Assembly (NCBI GenBank): GCA_963575745.1 | Contig: CAUYUJ010013991.1 | Location: forward strand, 203,501-267,500 | Length of the DNA: 64,000 nt | Reading direction: 5' to 3' | Source of the DNA: Prorocentrum cordatum | Taxonomy: Eukaryota > Sar > Dinophyceae > Prorocentrales > Prorocentraceae | In this document: in pieces, positions 30,162 through 40,757 of the stretch | Position numbering within the stretch: position 1 is the stretch's first letter | How the letters are laid out: each line of letters opens with the position of its first letter | Program-made: the position numbers and the translations under genes | Notes under the pieces: model-generated | What the model saw: the letters and a program-made list of their open reading frames with translations, nothing else | The model's database searches: none | Told to the model about the DNA's origin: nothing

Positions 30162-31101
30162 TTAGTTCAACCCACGCGTGTCCAAATATTTCGTCTTCTC
30201 TCCTGCCAGCCTCACCCCTGCCGCGATCATCTCTGCGCGGCGGGGATCTGCATTTCCTTCGAAACGCTCGTCTCCTGGCGACCCAACAGCGCGAATAATT
30301 CGACTCAAGAAGACCGCGTCTTGCTCGCCGCCGGCCCTGAGCCGGAGGTGCCCAGTGACCTTGTTTTCAGAGTTTGACCGAAGCGTCTTCTCCATGCAGC
30401 TCGCCCAAAGTCTCATCGCCTCCCATGGCGCAGAAGTCGACTCCGTGGACAAGAGACCGCAGATCGGTGTTCATGTTGTAGTACAGTGCTAGGTTGGCTT
30501 TGCCTGGCTTGTGCCCGTCTGCTTTCAAGAATGCAGTGCAATCCCATTGCCATGTTGCAGATGCGTCCTGCTTGCCGTGCATACTTTCTGAAGGAGGCCA
30601 CGGTGTGCGCCGTCCGCTTCGGTGTCTGGCAACTCGACGCACGCCGCCCCCTCCGCCTTCGCATAGAGATGGGCCCGGGAAATGTCGAACCATCTCATGG
30701 CCAGAGGGCGGTTCCGAGTAGACCTCCGCCTTTGGACCATCATGCCGCCGAGAATCTTGACCGCTTCCAGCGGGGGCATTGCTGAGAAGAGAAATGCTGC
30801 TGGGAGAGCTCGTCCTTCCTCGTCCCCGTCGCGCTTCTCTCGCGCGACCTGTAATTTGGTCTATCGCGGGCTGTCCTGCAACTGTTCTGCACTCCTTGAT
30901 TGCCCCCCTCTCGTGCACGTCCTGCTCGCGCAGCCACTCTATCTCGAGCCGCCAGACTTCGCGAACCATTTGCGGGTCGAGACATCCCCCGCTCACGTCG
31001 ACCCAGTAGCGCCCGTCATCGCTCAGGCTTTCCCTGCCTGCCTCATGCGGCTCTGGGCCGACCGGCACAGGGCCTGCCGTTGCCGCGGCCAAATTTGACA
31101 A
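30162..31101 (-). pseudogene. Reverse transcriptase of copia B, catalytic Asp lost
   Basis: The pieces in order are DDGRYWVDVSGGCLDPQMVR (31010), the frame of 30779-30525 with MRWFDISRAHLYAKAEGAAC (motif A, FDISRAHLY), then PGKANLALYYN and LVHGVDFCAMGGDETLGELH (motif C), then NKVTGHLRLRAGGEQDAVFL and GEKTKYLDTRGLN (thumb). Copia RTs need two adjacent Asp in motif C. Dinoflagellate copies read GDDF; here the first Asp codon is GTC, giving GVDF, so the enzyme would be inactive. At least two frame changes are also needed. Confidence 0.75.
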
Positions 31102-33089
31102 CTGGCCCTCGGACTACATGCTCTGACGAATGGCTCTCAGGACGCACAGTGCCAGCATTGGAAGTTGTAGGTGCGACCTCCCCGCGAGGCAGCCGTCCAG
31201 CTTCGCGTGCGCACGTGGCCCCGGTTTGCGGAGCTGCCCGCTTCCCCTCTCGCCAGAGCACTGCTTGCGCAGTTCCAGCGCTAGTTCTGGAAGGGTTGTC
31301 ATGGGAGCTCGCTGGGGTTCGCGCGAACCGCGTGGTGCCGTCTCCTGCCTCGCCCCACCTGCACGTGGGCCCTGCGCTCTAACCGCTCCTTCGCCCCTCG
31401 TGACCTCCGCTATCTCCTTCCCCTCCCAACTGCCGGCGCAATGTGGGTGCTCGCGCAAGAAGCGTCGCCTTCTTCTCGCCTGCGTCTAGTAGCTCTCACG
31501 CGCCGCCCGCAAGTTCCTCGCCCCCCCTCTTCCGTGCGATTCTCCTCCTCGTTCTCCTTCCTGGGGGCACGTCGCAGTTGAGGGGGGGGGGTGTGGCAGG
31601 AGGCGACCCCGCGACGATGCGGGGATCTTCGCGCCCCAGTTCAGAGACATCTGCTTCGTGAGCAAAATCCAATTTCGCACCATCAAGTCGCGGACGTTCA
31701 ATGTCCATGCGCACCCCAGCCTCGGCCCCAAGCTGCCGGCTGGAGCGTTGCGAACGGCGTGCCTTCCATGGCGCGCGTCTGGCGCGTCGACGGCCCCTAG
31801 CTCGAGTGCCATCTGGGTGGCGCCATCCAGTTCAGTGGGCGACAAGTCGACGCAATTGGCGCGGTGAGCTTCAGCGATCCTGCCCGCGCGCGTGAATCTC
31901 ATACTCCTTTCCTGCTGGGAAACTGCCCATGGTCGCGTCTAACTGACCCCTCCGTCGCGGGGCTGCCCGCAGACGGGGGACTGCCCGCGGCCAGCCCTGC
32001 CGACGAGCATGCGCTCGCTCCTTCCGGCGCTGAGGCTGCCCGAACCAGCGCCGCCGGCGGCGCGATCGCGTCGTCGCCCGCCGTCTCTAGCTGGGGGTCG
32101 TCGGGCGGATCCTCCTGCGGCCGGGCCCCCGACGCGTCCGCCGCGGAACCGCCCGCGGGCGGGGCAAGCGCGTCAGCTCCTCTTCGCGCCTGTTGCGCCT
32201 CCACCCGCTTCCGCTGCTGCGCATCCGTCTCGATGTGCGCCTTCGTTCTCTGCGTGCACTCGGCAGCGTGCGCCGCTCCTGCTGGCGTTCCGAACAAGAT
32301 AGCGCGCGCCTCGCAATTGAGATCGTCGCGTGCGCTTCGATATCCAGTTTGAAGATGTAGAACTCCCGAGCTTTTGGGCCCCCCCTGCTCCTCCTCTTCC
32401 TCCTCCCCCGCCTGCTGCCGCGGGGCGCGGTGCAGACGGCGGAATTGCGGCGTCCGCGGCTGCCTCTGCTCCCGCTGCGAGTGGCGGGGCCCTCGCCGGC
32501 GCGCGGCTGCCCGCGGCCGGCGCCGGCGCGGTGCCCCCCGCAGCCGGCGGCGCCATCTGCCGTGGAACCTCCTTTCAGGTCCTCCAGCCCTTCGCTGGTC
32601 CACGTTCCGCCTTCCTGCGCCCGGTTGAATGCCTTGGCGCGCGTCGCGCCTGCGCCTGTCGTCGCCAGGAGGCTTCCCGCGCGGGACTGGCGCCCCGCGC
32701 ACCTACCTTTAAACATCTTGGGCGCGAAACCGCCGCTTGGTTCCTGCGACGCCGCCGGTCGAGCATGGGTCCTTTCTCCAAGCTCCACCGCGGTCTCGGG
32801 CCAAGATCCCCGCGTCCTTCGCTGCTCTGCTGACGGGCCATCGGGGCCGATGCTGCGCCCGCTCAAAGATGCTGCCGCGCGGCGCGGAAGCCGCGTCCGC
32901 ATAGGATGATCGAGCGGAAGGTTCTTGCCGATCCGCTCCTCCAGGGTGGCTTTGAGCATTCGTGCCGTTCGTTTCACTTCCTCGACCGCGTCCTCTGTTT
33001 CGCCGTTCGCCTGGCGGTCGCCGACGGGCGACTCGTGCATGGCCATTGCTGCGCAAAGTACGGAACCCAACACCGCTAGCTTCAAAAGA
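31102..33089 (-). pseudogene. Degenerate integrase-to-RT interval of copia B
   Basis: Fragments in several frames fit the C-terminal integrase region and a long Ala/Arg/Glu-rich linker (for instance KLAVLGSVLCAAMAMHESPV at about 33060, TARMLKATLEERIGKNLPL at about 32940 and the RRNVDQRRAGGPERR low-complexity parts to 32200). No second or third catalytic residue could be assigned. The many long ORFs on both strands are high-GC shadows. Confidence 0.4.
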
Positions 33090-33480
33090 ACTAAACGGCA
33101 CTTGCGCACCGTCCTCTCCCACCCTAACTCCATCGCGACTCCTGCAGGAAATGGTGTAGAAGAGATGGGCACCTGTCCTGGGGGTGGCTGTTGCCGCGTA
33201 TCCCTTCGTTGTTCGGTCCTTGGTGACGAAGATCGGCATAATTTCTTCCTCCTGGGTGTCTCCCATGAATCTGTTGTCATAAACTTCAACAGGGTCGGCA
33301 TGCTCTTCCGCTGCCTGCGGTGGCGCCCGCGACCGGTGCCGTTCGCCGATTCCTCTGCCGTCGACGCAACGGCGGCGCTGCGAACGACAGACAGCATGCC
33401 CTGCGGCGTAGTGGTCTGCAAGCTCAAGCTTGGTAGGGGGCCGCGGAGCTGCCCGCCAGCGTACCCTAAGCTGTTCTTCT
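33090..33480 (-). pseudogene. Integrase zinc-binding and core start of copia B
   Basis: In the frame of 32709-34157: PTKLELADHYAAGHAVCRSQ, RCVDGRGIGERHRSRAPPQ, then VEVYDNRFMGDTQEEEIMPI, FVTKDRTTKGYAA and TPRTGAHLFYTISCRSR. The first part corresponds to the H-H-C-C region just before the integrase core, with H and C residues still visible. The VEVYDNRFMGD segment corresponds to the strand that carries the first catalytic Asp in copia integrases. Integrase would insert the cDNA. The remainder of the core (32700-31100) is scrambled over frames. Confidence 0.6.
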
Positions 33481-34157
33481 CCTACCTGCTGCTCTTCCTC
33501 TGCTGCTGCCGCCGCGGGCGCGGGGCTACCCGCGTCCTGCTGTCCTCCCGCTGCTGCTGCTGCTGCTGCCCCTCCTGCCGCGGGCGCGGGGTCGCCCGCG
33601 GCCTGCGCGCCCTCCGGTGTGGGGCCACCCGCGGCCGAAGCTTCGAGGGGGCTTGCAGGCGCTTGTGCTGCCGCCCGAAAAGACGCGAGCCTTCCTTCGT
33701 CTTGGAAACTGCTCCGATCCCCTCCTGGCCGTTGACTCTCAAGTGGAAGTTGTGCGCGCCCATCTTTTGGTAAACCGGCAGCGTGGTCTTTCCTCGCTCG
33801 CGCAGCTCGCGCCATTCGATCGCCTTGGCAATAGCTTTCGCGACAGGGTCGTCGCGCGGAATGATGTGCCCACCATCCTCGGTCAGCAGCGCCGCCTGCT
33901 TTCCCCCTTTGAAAACTTCGCTTGCAGGGGCCAGCGCATTGTTTGCGTCTGTCTTGCAGCCGGTGATACCGCGACGCTGCCCGCGCTCGTCCGCGCACGC
34001 GAGCTGGCCCCCCCTCCGCAATCGGGGATTCGCCCCCCGCTCGCGGCGACGTAACTTCTGTGGTTCTCGTCTGGGTGGCCGCTGCCGAACTGACCCCTGG
34101 GGAACGCTGCGGCTTCTGCCCCAGTGTCGAGGTTGAACTCGGTGCACCCCTCGCCAC
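33480..34157 (-). pseudogene. Protease-region segment of copia B
   Basis: The frame 34147-33482 contains KTDANNALAPASEVFKGGKQ, DGGHIIPRDDPVAKAIAKAI, TTLPVYQKMGAHNFHLRVNG and ERGKTTLP-like sequence. This matches the block around and after the protease in dinoflagellate copia elements. No D-S/T-G is seen, and the Ala/Gln-rich end is low complexity. The assignment rests mainly on position between gag and integrase. Confidence 0.4.
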
Positions 34158-34198
34158 CCGCGCCGGCCGCAGAGGTTAGCGACGGCGGGGCTACCCGC

Positions 34199-35983
34199 TC
34201 ATCGAACGCACCTAGCTCGAGGGAGGCCTGTTCCGTCTCGGGCTCGTGTCCGCGGTCTCCCGGTTCCTCGAAGGAGGTGCGCCCTTGCCTCTGGCCCCCC
34301 CTGGGCCGCGGCCTCGGCAGCCGGGGCCTTCTTTAGGGTCGCCTGCGGGTCTCCTCGCGTCCTGTGGCTTGCCCCAACAGTCAGCCTACTTGTGCCCCCA
34401 CTTCCCGCGCTTGTCGCAATGCCTTTCAAAGAGCTTCCGCGGGGGCACGTTCCCCCCCCCCGTCTGCCGTGCCTTCTTGCATCATCCTTCGCCTTTGCCT
34501 CTTCCTCCGTTGTCTCGATTTCCTCCTCTTTGCCTCCTCTGGGCCTTCCTTGGGGGCCTCTGCTTTTCTGCGAGCTGTCGGCGTCCATGGGCGCAGGGCC
34601 GCTGGAGCTAGCGCTCTCCGTGCGTTCCTGCAGGGCCGCGCGAACCTTCTTCCCTGCGCGGGCCTTGACAAAGGCCACCACTTCTGCCCGCAATTTGCTG
34701 TGCTTCATTAAGCGTTTCGCGTTCATCAGCAGGTGGGTCTCAATGTCCTCGGGGGCCAGCGCCTCCAAGGCGCTGCGCGGGCGGTCGTCGGCAACGGGGC
34801 CCTCCCCCAGCCACTTCAGCTGCTTGTTGCACCTCTTGACCAGCTCTTCCCACGGCTGGGGCACCGCGCCTGCTTCCTCCAATTTTACCCTGTGGGGCGA
34901 CAGGATGGCGCGCAGCAGCGCCCGGGCGCCTTCCGCCCGTCAGCGTGTCGAACCCCCTGTGCAGCCGGCGCTATGCCTCGTGACCGTTGCGGTCGCAGTT
35001 CTGGACAATCGCCCACGATTCGCCCTCTGTCAAGTTCGACAATACCGACATGATATGTAAATTGAGTGCCCCAGTGTCGTCCATGGCATGCTCCGTGCTG
35101 GGCCCCAGGGACGAGGGTCGTTTCAGCCGTCGTGAACTCGTCCTCCTGCTCGAGCGCCCACTCGAACGCAGACGCTAGTTCTGGTTCTACTCCGAGCAAG
35201 TAATCTTCTACTTTCTTGCACCATTCAGGAAACTTGCTCTCGTCGTAAGCGAAAAGTGCACGGCCCACCAATACCTTTTACGTCGACCAGAACTGGCCGA
35301 TCCCTCCTCGAGTGTGCTCTGGTTTGCTCCGTGAGCGCATCGATCAACATATCGATTGACTCATTGGAAACGACCTGGGCTGGCGCTGCCGCGCCGCCTT
35401 GCGCGGCGCCCCCCGCCTGTTGCAGTTGGCTGATATGTTGCTGCTGAGAGGCCGCCGTCGACGATTCCCCGGACCAGTCGCAATCAAGAAATGCGTGAAT
35501 CGCTCCATTTGCTGGGTTGACCAACTTAGCTGTTTCTCTCCATTCCGGCGACGGCGGGAATGCCCGCGCAGACGCCGCTCCCGTAGCCTCCGCCTTTACC
35601 TCGTTCTTACTTCTCTTCTGGCTCGAACCCCTTCTTGACCCGACCGCAATGGAGTTTGGAAGCGAAGCGCGCTTTGCTGCGATCCAGGCTTTCAGGTCGC
35701 AGGGCGGAAAAGTCGACGACGACCTTTCCGCCTCCTCATCACGCTTTTCGTTCCTCTTCCCCCTTTCCTCCTCTACGTCCCCTCCTGGGTTTCGTGGGCG
35801 CTTGCCGCGCCCCGCGCGTGCCCGAGAGTCCGGGGCCTCCTTGTCCTCCGCCTTCGGCAGCGACTGCGCGGCCTGCTGCATCCTCCCGGCCGCGGTGCCA
35901 GGCTTCTGCTGGCGCTCTTCGGCGCGTTCCTGCGTCGACGCCGCGGGGCTTCCCGCAAGCGCCACCTGTGGCCGCCGGGGCAA
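34199..35983 (-). pseudogene. gag: Gag region of copia B
   Basis: Three frames (35983-35225, 35271-34885, 34882-34199) make one gag. The N-terminus is basic and Ala-rich. Then come VDVKGIGGPCTF, FPEWCKKVEDYLLGVEPELA and EWALEQEDEF, then (in another frame) LEEAGAVPQPWEELVKRCNK, PEDIETHLLMNAKRLMKHSK and EVVAFVKARAGKKVRAA. This is the classical dinoflagellate copia gag pattern of a short core helix bundle with W-E-x-L-V and ARTG-like motifs. A zinc knuckle lies near 34400 in a further frame: HCDKRGKWGHK, a TAG, then ADCWGK. Its second Cys has become Arg (CGC) and the codon before ADC is a TAG. Confidence 0.65.
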
Positions 35984-35999
35984 CCCGCCGAGGCGGCGC

Positions 36000-36214
36000 G
36001 GGGCTGCCCGCTGCCGCCGGTGCTGGGGCCGCCAGCCCTTCCTGCCAGTCTGCGCCCGAGGCCGGGCCTGGGCTGCCCGCGCTCAGGGGAGGCTGGGTGC
36101 TGTCGCGGGGTCGCCCGCGATCTCCTCGATCTGCCCGGCGCTGGACGGCGTCGGGATGTCGTCGCTAGCCCGTAGTCTTCTTCCCAGGCATGCGCAGGCT
36201 GGGCCCCACGCGCT
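36000..36214. other. Leader between copia B gag and the P repeat
   Basis: In minus-strand sense this is the region upstream of gag. No primer-binding site could be recognised. Confidence 0.35.
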
Positions 36215-37040
36215 ACCATGAAAAAAACTTTTGTCGAAAAGGGCTGTGGAATGAGAAGTGATAGCGGTGTAACAATGCTACACTACATGATGCTCCGCAC
36301 TGCTACCATTACCACTCCCATCCCATCCTCTATACTACAAACTGCTGGGGGGGAGCTTCGTACTCTACCCCCCCACAGGGGTCAATGGGCCACCTTTTCG
36401 TATTGCAGTGTGCGTACCGATCTGCCCATATCGTCCATCCCACAAATAAGCTCGCGCCATCCCATCCAGGCCAGAATTCGCTCCCCCCTTTTCACCCCTT
36501 GCAAAAGGAATCTGCGCGCACACCCGCTGATCAAAATCATACGTTTTCGAAAACCCCTTGCAACATATGGGACGAAATGCGCACGCGCGCGTCGTCGCGC
36601 GCGCATGCCGACATCTTTCACAGACCTTAAAACTCGTAAAGGTTTCAAAATCGAGTCGTGAAAACATACAACCACGCATGGTTTCGCATCACGAAATTTC
36701 AACAAACCAAAAACATGCGCCAGCACACTTGCGAATCCTTGAGGGAATCACTGCTCTTCATTACTTGCATAAAGTGCCACCAAGAGGGCCTCTCGCGCGC
36801 GCGCCTGTCGACATCACTCGACCAAGCCTGCGCGCGTGTTGTCGCCCTTTTCCCTTATAGCACATGCCGAGCGGTCAGTGCCACCACTGCCGCGTCGGTC
36901 GCGCCGCACTAGGTGGTCGTTGTGCGCGCGAGCGTACGCGGGCTAGCACGGCCGAAGGCCATCGCCAAGCACTCATCGCAATCGACGTCGCATAGGTTTT
37001 GCAAACTGAGTTGCGGAAGGGTGGTTGGGATGTGTGCAAG
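36215..37040 (+). repeat. P-Q-R repeat family, contiguous copy
   Basis: P (36215-36370) matches 28845-29010, with GTGGAATGAGAAGTG and TCCCATCCTCTA plus CTGCTGGGGGG in both. Q (36390-36700) matches 25310-25610 and 28070-28160. R (36780-37040) matches 27975-28035 and 28560-28780, with TGCCGAGCGGTCA and CGCCAAGCACTC. This is the only copy with all three parts in a row. As the sequence next to copia B gag it could be the 5' terminal repeat of that element, but the left-hand copies are ordered R then P, which a simple LTR pair does not explain. Confidence 0.65.
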
Positions 37041-37082
37041 GGCACGGAATGTATCGACCCGTTTGTACAAATCAATTACAAA

Positions 37083-37108
37083 ACATATCTATATATATAT
37101 ATATATAT
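37083..37108. repeat. (TA)n microsatellite
   Basis: CTATATATATATATATATATG within a locally AT-rich patch. Confidence 0.85.
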
Positions 37109-37189
37109 GTTGCGCCACGTATGAGGCTAAAACCACAATGCTCGCGTCCACGCTGGCTGACATTATATGGTGTTCTCGTTGCAGCCTTG

Positions 37190-37440
37190 CGGTCTTCGTG
37201 GCGTCCACAACGGCCCAAGAGCCGCCCAACATCGCCCCAAACCGGCACAATAATCTCCAAGAAGGGCACCAGAGGCGCCCAAGACGGCCCCAAGAGGGGT
37301 CCAATGTAGGCCTCACGAGCTAGATTTTGAGCCCCCCGCCTACAAGTGGTCCCAGGATCCGCCCACAAGCCCCCGTGGTGCGCCCAAGAGGCCCAAAGAG
37401 GCCCCCAAGAAACCCAAATCAGCCCCAAAAAACATCCGAA
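37190..37440. repeat. CCCAAGAGG-type repeat block, minus orientation, part 1
   Basis: Phrases such as CCCAAGACGGCCCCAAGAGG and GCCCAAGAGGCCC, the reverse complement of the repeats at 6230-7360. Confidence 0.7.
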
Positions 37441-37799
37441 ATCCCCAAATCGACTACATATTTCGAACCAGAAGTGTGGGAGGAGGACAAATACAAAGTG
37501 GTCGCGTGCACCGCGTTTCTACCTGCCCCTGAGATGCAACACTAGACGTGTGATGAAAAAACGGGCTGGTGGGTCCGCCCCATGCAAAAATTGTAAAACC
37601 CGTCCTGCCCTCAGAGCCTCGGAGCCCCCCTAAGAGACCGCAGCGCCCAGGAAAAACAGAAACTTCGCCGGCCCAACGGGCCAGAGGCGTGCTAAGATCT
37701 CCGGCAACTACTTAACAATATTTCTAGTTCGCGCGCGCGGGGCGGCCCCTGGGGGTCCCCCGGCGAAAAATACCCCGACCGCAGCCCGGGAAGGTCTAC

Positions 37800-38480
37800 T
37801 CAGAGATGGTTTTCCTCCTGGGTACGGCCTCTCAGGCCCCTCAGAGCGCGCCAAGAGGGCCCCAAGAGGCCCCCAAGACTGCCCAAGAGGCCCCCGTGAC
37901 GCCCAAAGGACGCTCCAAGACGCCGAAGATGATCCCAAGACGGCCCAAGAAGCCGCCAAGACGCTCCAAGTGGCCTCCAAGAGGCCTCACAAGAGCGCCC
38001 CGAGAGGCCAAAATCATAAATTTGACGATAGTTCTGGAAAGATTTTGGCCTTGTCGCATTTTCGGCTTTCCGACGCTCCAAGACGGTCCAAGAGGCCCCC
38101 AAGAGCGCACGAAGACGGCTCAAGAGGCCCCCAAGGAGGTCCCCAGAGAGCCCAAACGGGCCCCGAGACAGCCCAAGAGACGCCCAAGACTGCCCAAGAG
38201 AGCCCCAAGACGGCCCCAAGAGGGGCCCAGGATGGGGACCACGAACCGACACCTCAAGCCTTCCGCCCCAAGAGGGCCCCAGGAGGCCCCGAGAGGCCCC
38301 CAAGATGGCCCAAGATGCCGCCAAGAGGCCCCCAAGAGACCCCAGGAGGCTCCAAGGAGGCTCAAAAGAGGCCCTACAAGGCTTCAAAAATGTCTCCCAG
38401 GCGCCCCCGAACGGCCTCTCAACAGACCCCAGGGCCTCCCAAAGAAGCATCTGGACGACGGCCCTGTTTGGCCCCAAGAG
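37800..38480. repeat. CCCAAGAGG-type repeat block, minus orientation, part 2
   Basis: Nearly 700 bp of CCAAGAGGCCCCCAAGACGG-like phrases with spacing of about 9-24 bp. A non-repetitive 60-bp insert near 38010-38070 has a counterpart at 7155-7215 only in being AT-richer. Apparent ORFs of 225-297 codons here are artefacts of the repeat. Confidence 0.75.
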
Positions 38481-38514
38481 CGCCGCAAGATGCCATCGAG
38501 AGGCTTCCTCCTCC

Positions 38515-38630
38515 GCCCTTTTCTCTTCCTCCTCCTCCTCCTCCTCATATTTATCTTCATCCTCCTCCGTTCCTTCTCATCCTCTTCTCCTCCTCCCCTC
38601 CCCCTCCCCATCTTCATCTTCCTCCTTCCG
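38515..38630. repeat. CTC pyrimidine tract
   Basis: CTCCTCCTCCTC and CATCTTCATC-type runs that end the CCAAGAGG block, as CTC tracts end other blocks in this window. Confidence 0.8.
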
Positions 38631-38639
38631 GCGGCGCCG

Positions 38640-40590
38640 AAATGGCCCCGAGCCCGCGCCGAAGCACTAGCGATCATGCAATACGGGCCGGCGGAGTGAG
38701 CGAAGCGATTGAATAATCAAAATCATTTATGATCGATATAAACGAAGGCGATGACGACGAAAGCTTCAATGCTTTTGAAACCCAAAGCGGGCAGGTGAGG
38801 TCCCAAAAACCTTGCTGTAATCTGGGGGAGAGCGCTCGACGCCTGCACCGGGACGGGGCTGCCCTGACGAAGAAACCGTACTTCGGGGCCTGCTGGCGCA
38901 AAGTTCGGCCACTCCACCGAAACTAGGTTTTATCCGTCTCGACCTCTTCGGGAACCACCGATCCCCCAAGAGCCTCGTACGCACCAGACACTGACACATT
39001 CGGGCCTCCGCGGACCCAAACATCTACATGCCCCCTGACTTCTTGGGCAAATCGGTCCCCCAAATGCTGTAAATGGATCAACCCGGCCAAACAAAAACAA
39101 GGCGATGGAAAATGCCCCGCGCAAGGCTTTATCGTCCAACAGGCCCAGTTGGAAGGACGAGAGACTGCATGTCCACGCATTCTAGCCCCACCGACGCGGA
39201 GAGCGGCGAAAGGGGCAAAGGATTGGAGAGCGGAGAAAGTCAACAATTCCAAAGACAAGGTGCTTGAGTGATGCGGCAGTGGCGGCTAATGTCGATGACG
39301 ATGACGTGATGCGCGACCGAAAATGCAAGAAACCTGGCAGACGCTTTCGGAGAAAAACACAAGATGTTTAACACGAAACTGATAAGTGCTACCTTGCAAT
39401 GTTTCGAAAACCAATGGCCTTGGACGGATTTCGAAACGTGCGGGTGGCGGCGCCTGCGGCGATCCGACCAGGACTGGCGGGCATGCCACCCCCCCGAAGC
39501 CCCCCGGCCAGGAGGGGAGTATGGCGCAGATCCTTGACCCAGGATTGGCGTGGCCAAGGTCGGTGCAGGTGGGGCGCTGGCCGCAGGGCTGGATGCCTTC
39601 CCGACGGGAATGGTGTCATGATGCGATTGGCTCGGGACACGTTCCGGGAATTCTGAAAATATCTTGCGGGTCTCGTTGTTGCAGCCCGTGTGTCGTACCA
39701 GGGAATCTTGAAAACCCTGGCAATGTCAAAACGTATCATATCGTTACCTCTTGCTTCTCTGATTCCTTCTCTTGACATCAATGCGCACGGTTGATGTGTA
39801 CTGATGCCTGCAGAGGCCCAATAGAAGCAGCAGATCCTGCCATGACGGTGGGGGCTCCCGCTTCTGTCACCGACGTCGGCCCCTCAAACCTGACCTTCCC
39901 TGAGATCCGACACCAAGAGAAAATGCAACAACGTAGAAAGCTCGACCGGAGCCCTCGCCCCCATTTTTGTTGCTGCATTTTTCGAGACGGATCGATCCGT
40001 GAGGGTCCCGGGACCCGAAACATCGCAAAATCGCCCATGGTGAAAAACGCGACGACAATGTCAGAGGAGCCCTCGTCTCCAAAACGCCGACGTCCCGGAG
40101 GGCGGCGGCGGAACTGTCCGCGCTCTTCTCCTGCGTGCTGAGATACTGAGAGATGTCGGCCTTCCAGGAGGGTGGTACGGTCAACACATGGCTACAAGAA
40201 CGTGGACCATGATGACTCCCCTCGCCGAGGGCCCAACACCACACACGTACATATCCCCAAAACGAAGGACACTACAAGGTGACGCCCCAGAGCGAAGAAC
40301 ATAAGGGTACCCCATCCACAGTTAAGACAAACTTTGACCTTCGTGCCAAGTGTGAGATTGTTCGGGACTCGGGGGCGCCTGTCCGATATACTCCTACGGA
40401 GGCACGTCGTTGACGACCGTCCTGGGGCAAACGACCCCCAGGCCACTCAACTTCGCGCATCGCGCCCCGCGCCCCGCGATCGTCTTCGCGCCGTCGCGCC
40501 GCCACCCTGGGAAAAAACAGCAGCCCTGGCCCCAAACCGCGACGCGCCAAGCGCAATTATCGTCACACCCCTACGGGTGAACTCGTAAAC
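38640..40590. other. Non-coding stretch with one short inverted repeat
   Basis: No protein domain is recognised on either strand. GAAAATGCAACAAC (about 39919) and GTTGCTGCATTTTT (about 39970) are imperfect reverse complements around a 35-nt loop. The adjacent GGATCGATCCGTGAGGGTCC (about 39991) resembles GGATCGACCCGTGAAGGTCC near 8650, a dispersed-repeat hint. Confidence 0.45.
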
Positions 40591-40757
40591 ATTTCCCAAG
40601 CCAGCTGGGCAGGAGCAGCGACCCGGCCCGGCGCCCGGGCCCGCGCGTAGGGTAATCCGCGCGCGTAGCCGCATGCCGGCGGCGTGGGCTCCAGGCGGGG
40701 GGCCATGCCGCTCCGACCGGGAGACGCTGGCGGCGCTGCGCAAGCTGCTCGGCACGG

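Larger units (their letters stand above)
29420..35983 (-). mobile_element. Copia B: nearly full-length, inactive Ty1/copia-like element
   Basis: The minus strand encodes, in the expected order, gag (35983-34199), a protease-region segment (about 34150-33480), integrase (about 33430-33090), RT (31101-30162) and RNase H (30083-29420). Every block needs frame changes. Several catalytic or binding residues are lost: the gag knuckle has C to R and a TAG, the RT motif reads HGVDF where HGDDF is expected, and RNase H has a TGA. Related direct repeats (P segments) stand at 28845-29010 and 36215-36370 and could be remnants of terminal repeats. The reverse strand between 31000 and 36200 contains long Ala/Arg/Ser ORFs that are shadows. 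Confidence 0.8.

Noticed and set aside
35517-36221. 234-codon plus-strand ORF opposite copia B gag
   Set aside because: Ser/Arg/Pro-rich shadow of the gag N-terminus, with no domain.
37800-38716. Plus- and minus-strand ORFs of 225-297 codons
   Set aside because: Pro/Arg/Lys-rich translations of the CCAAGAGG repeat in several frames at once, with no domain.
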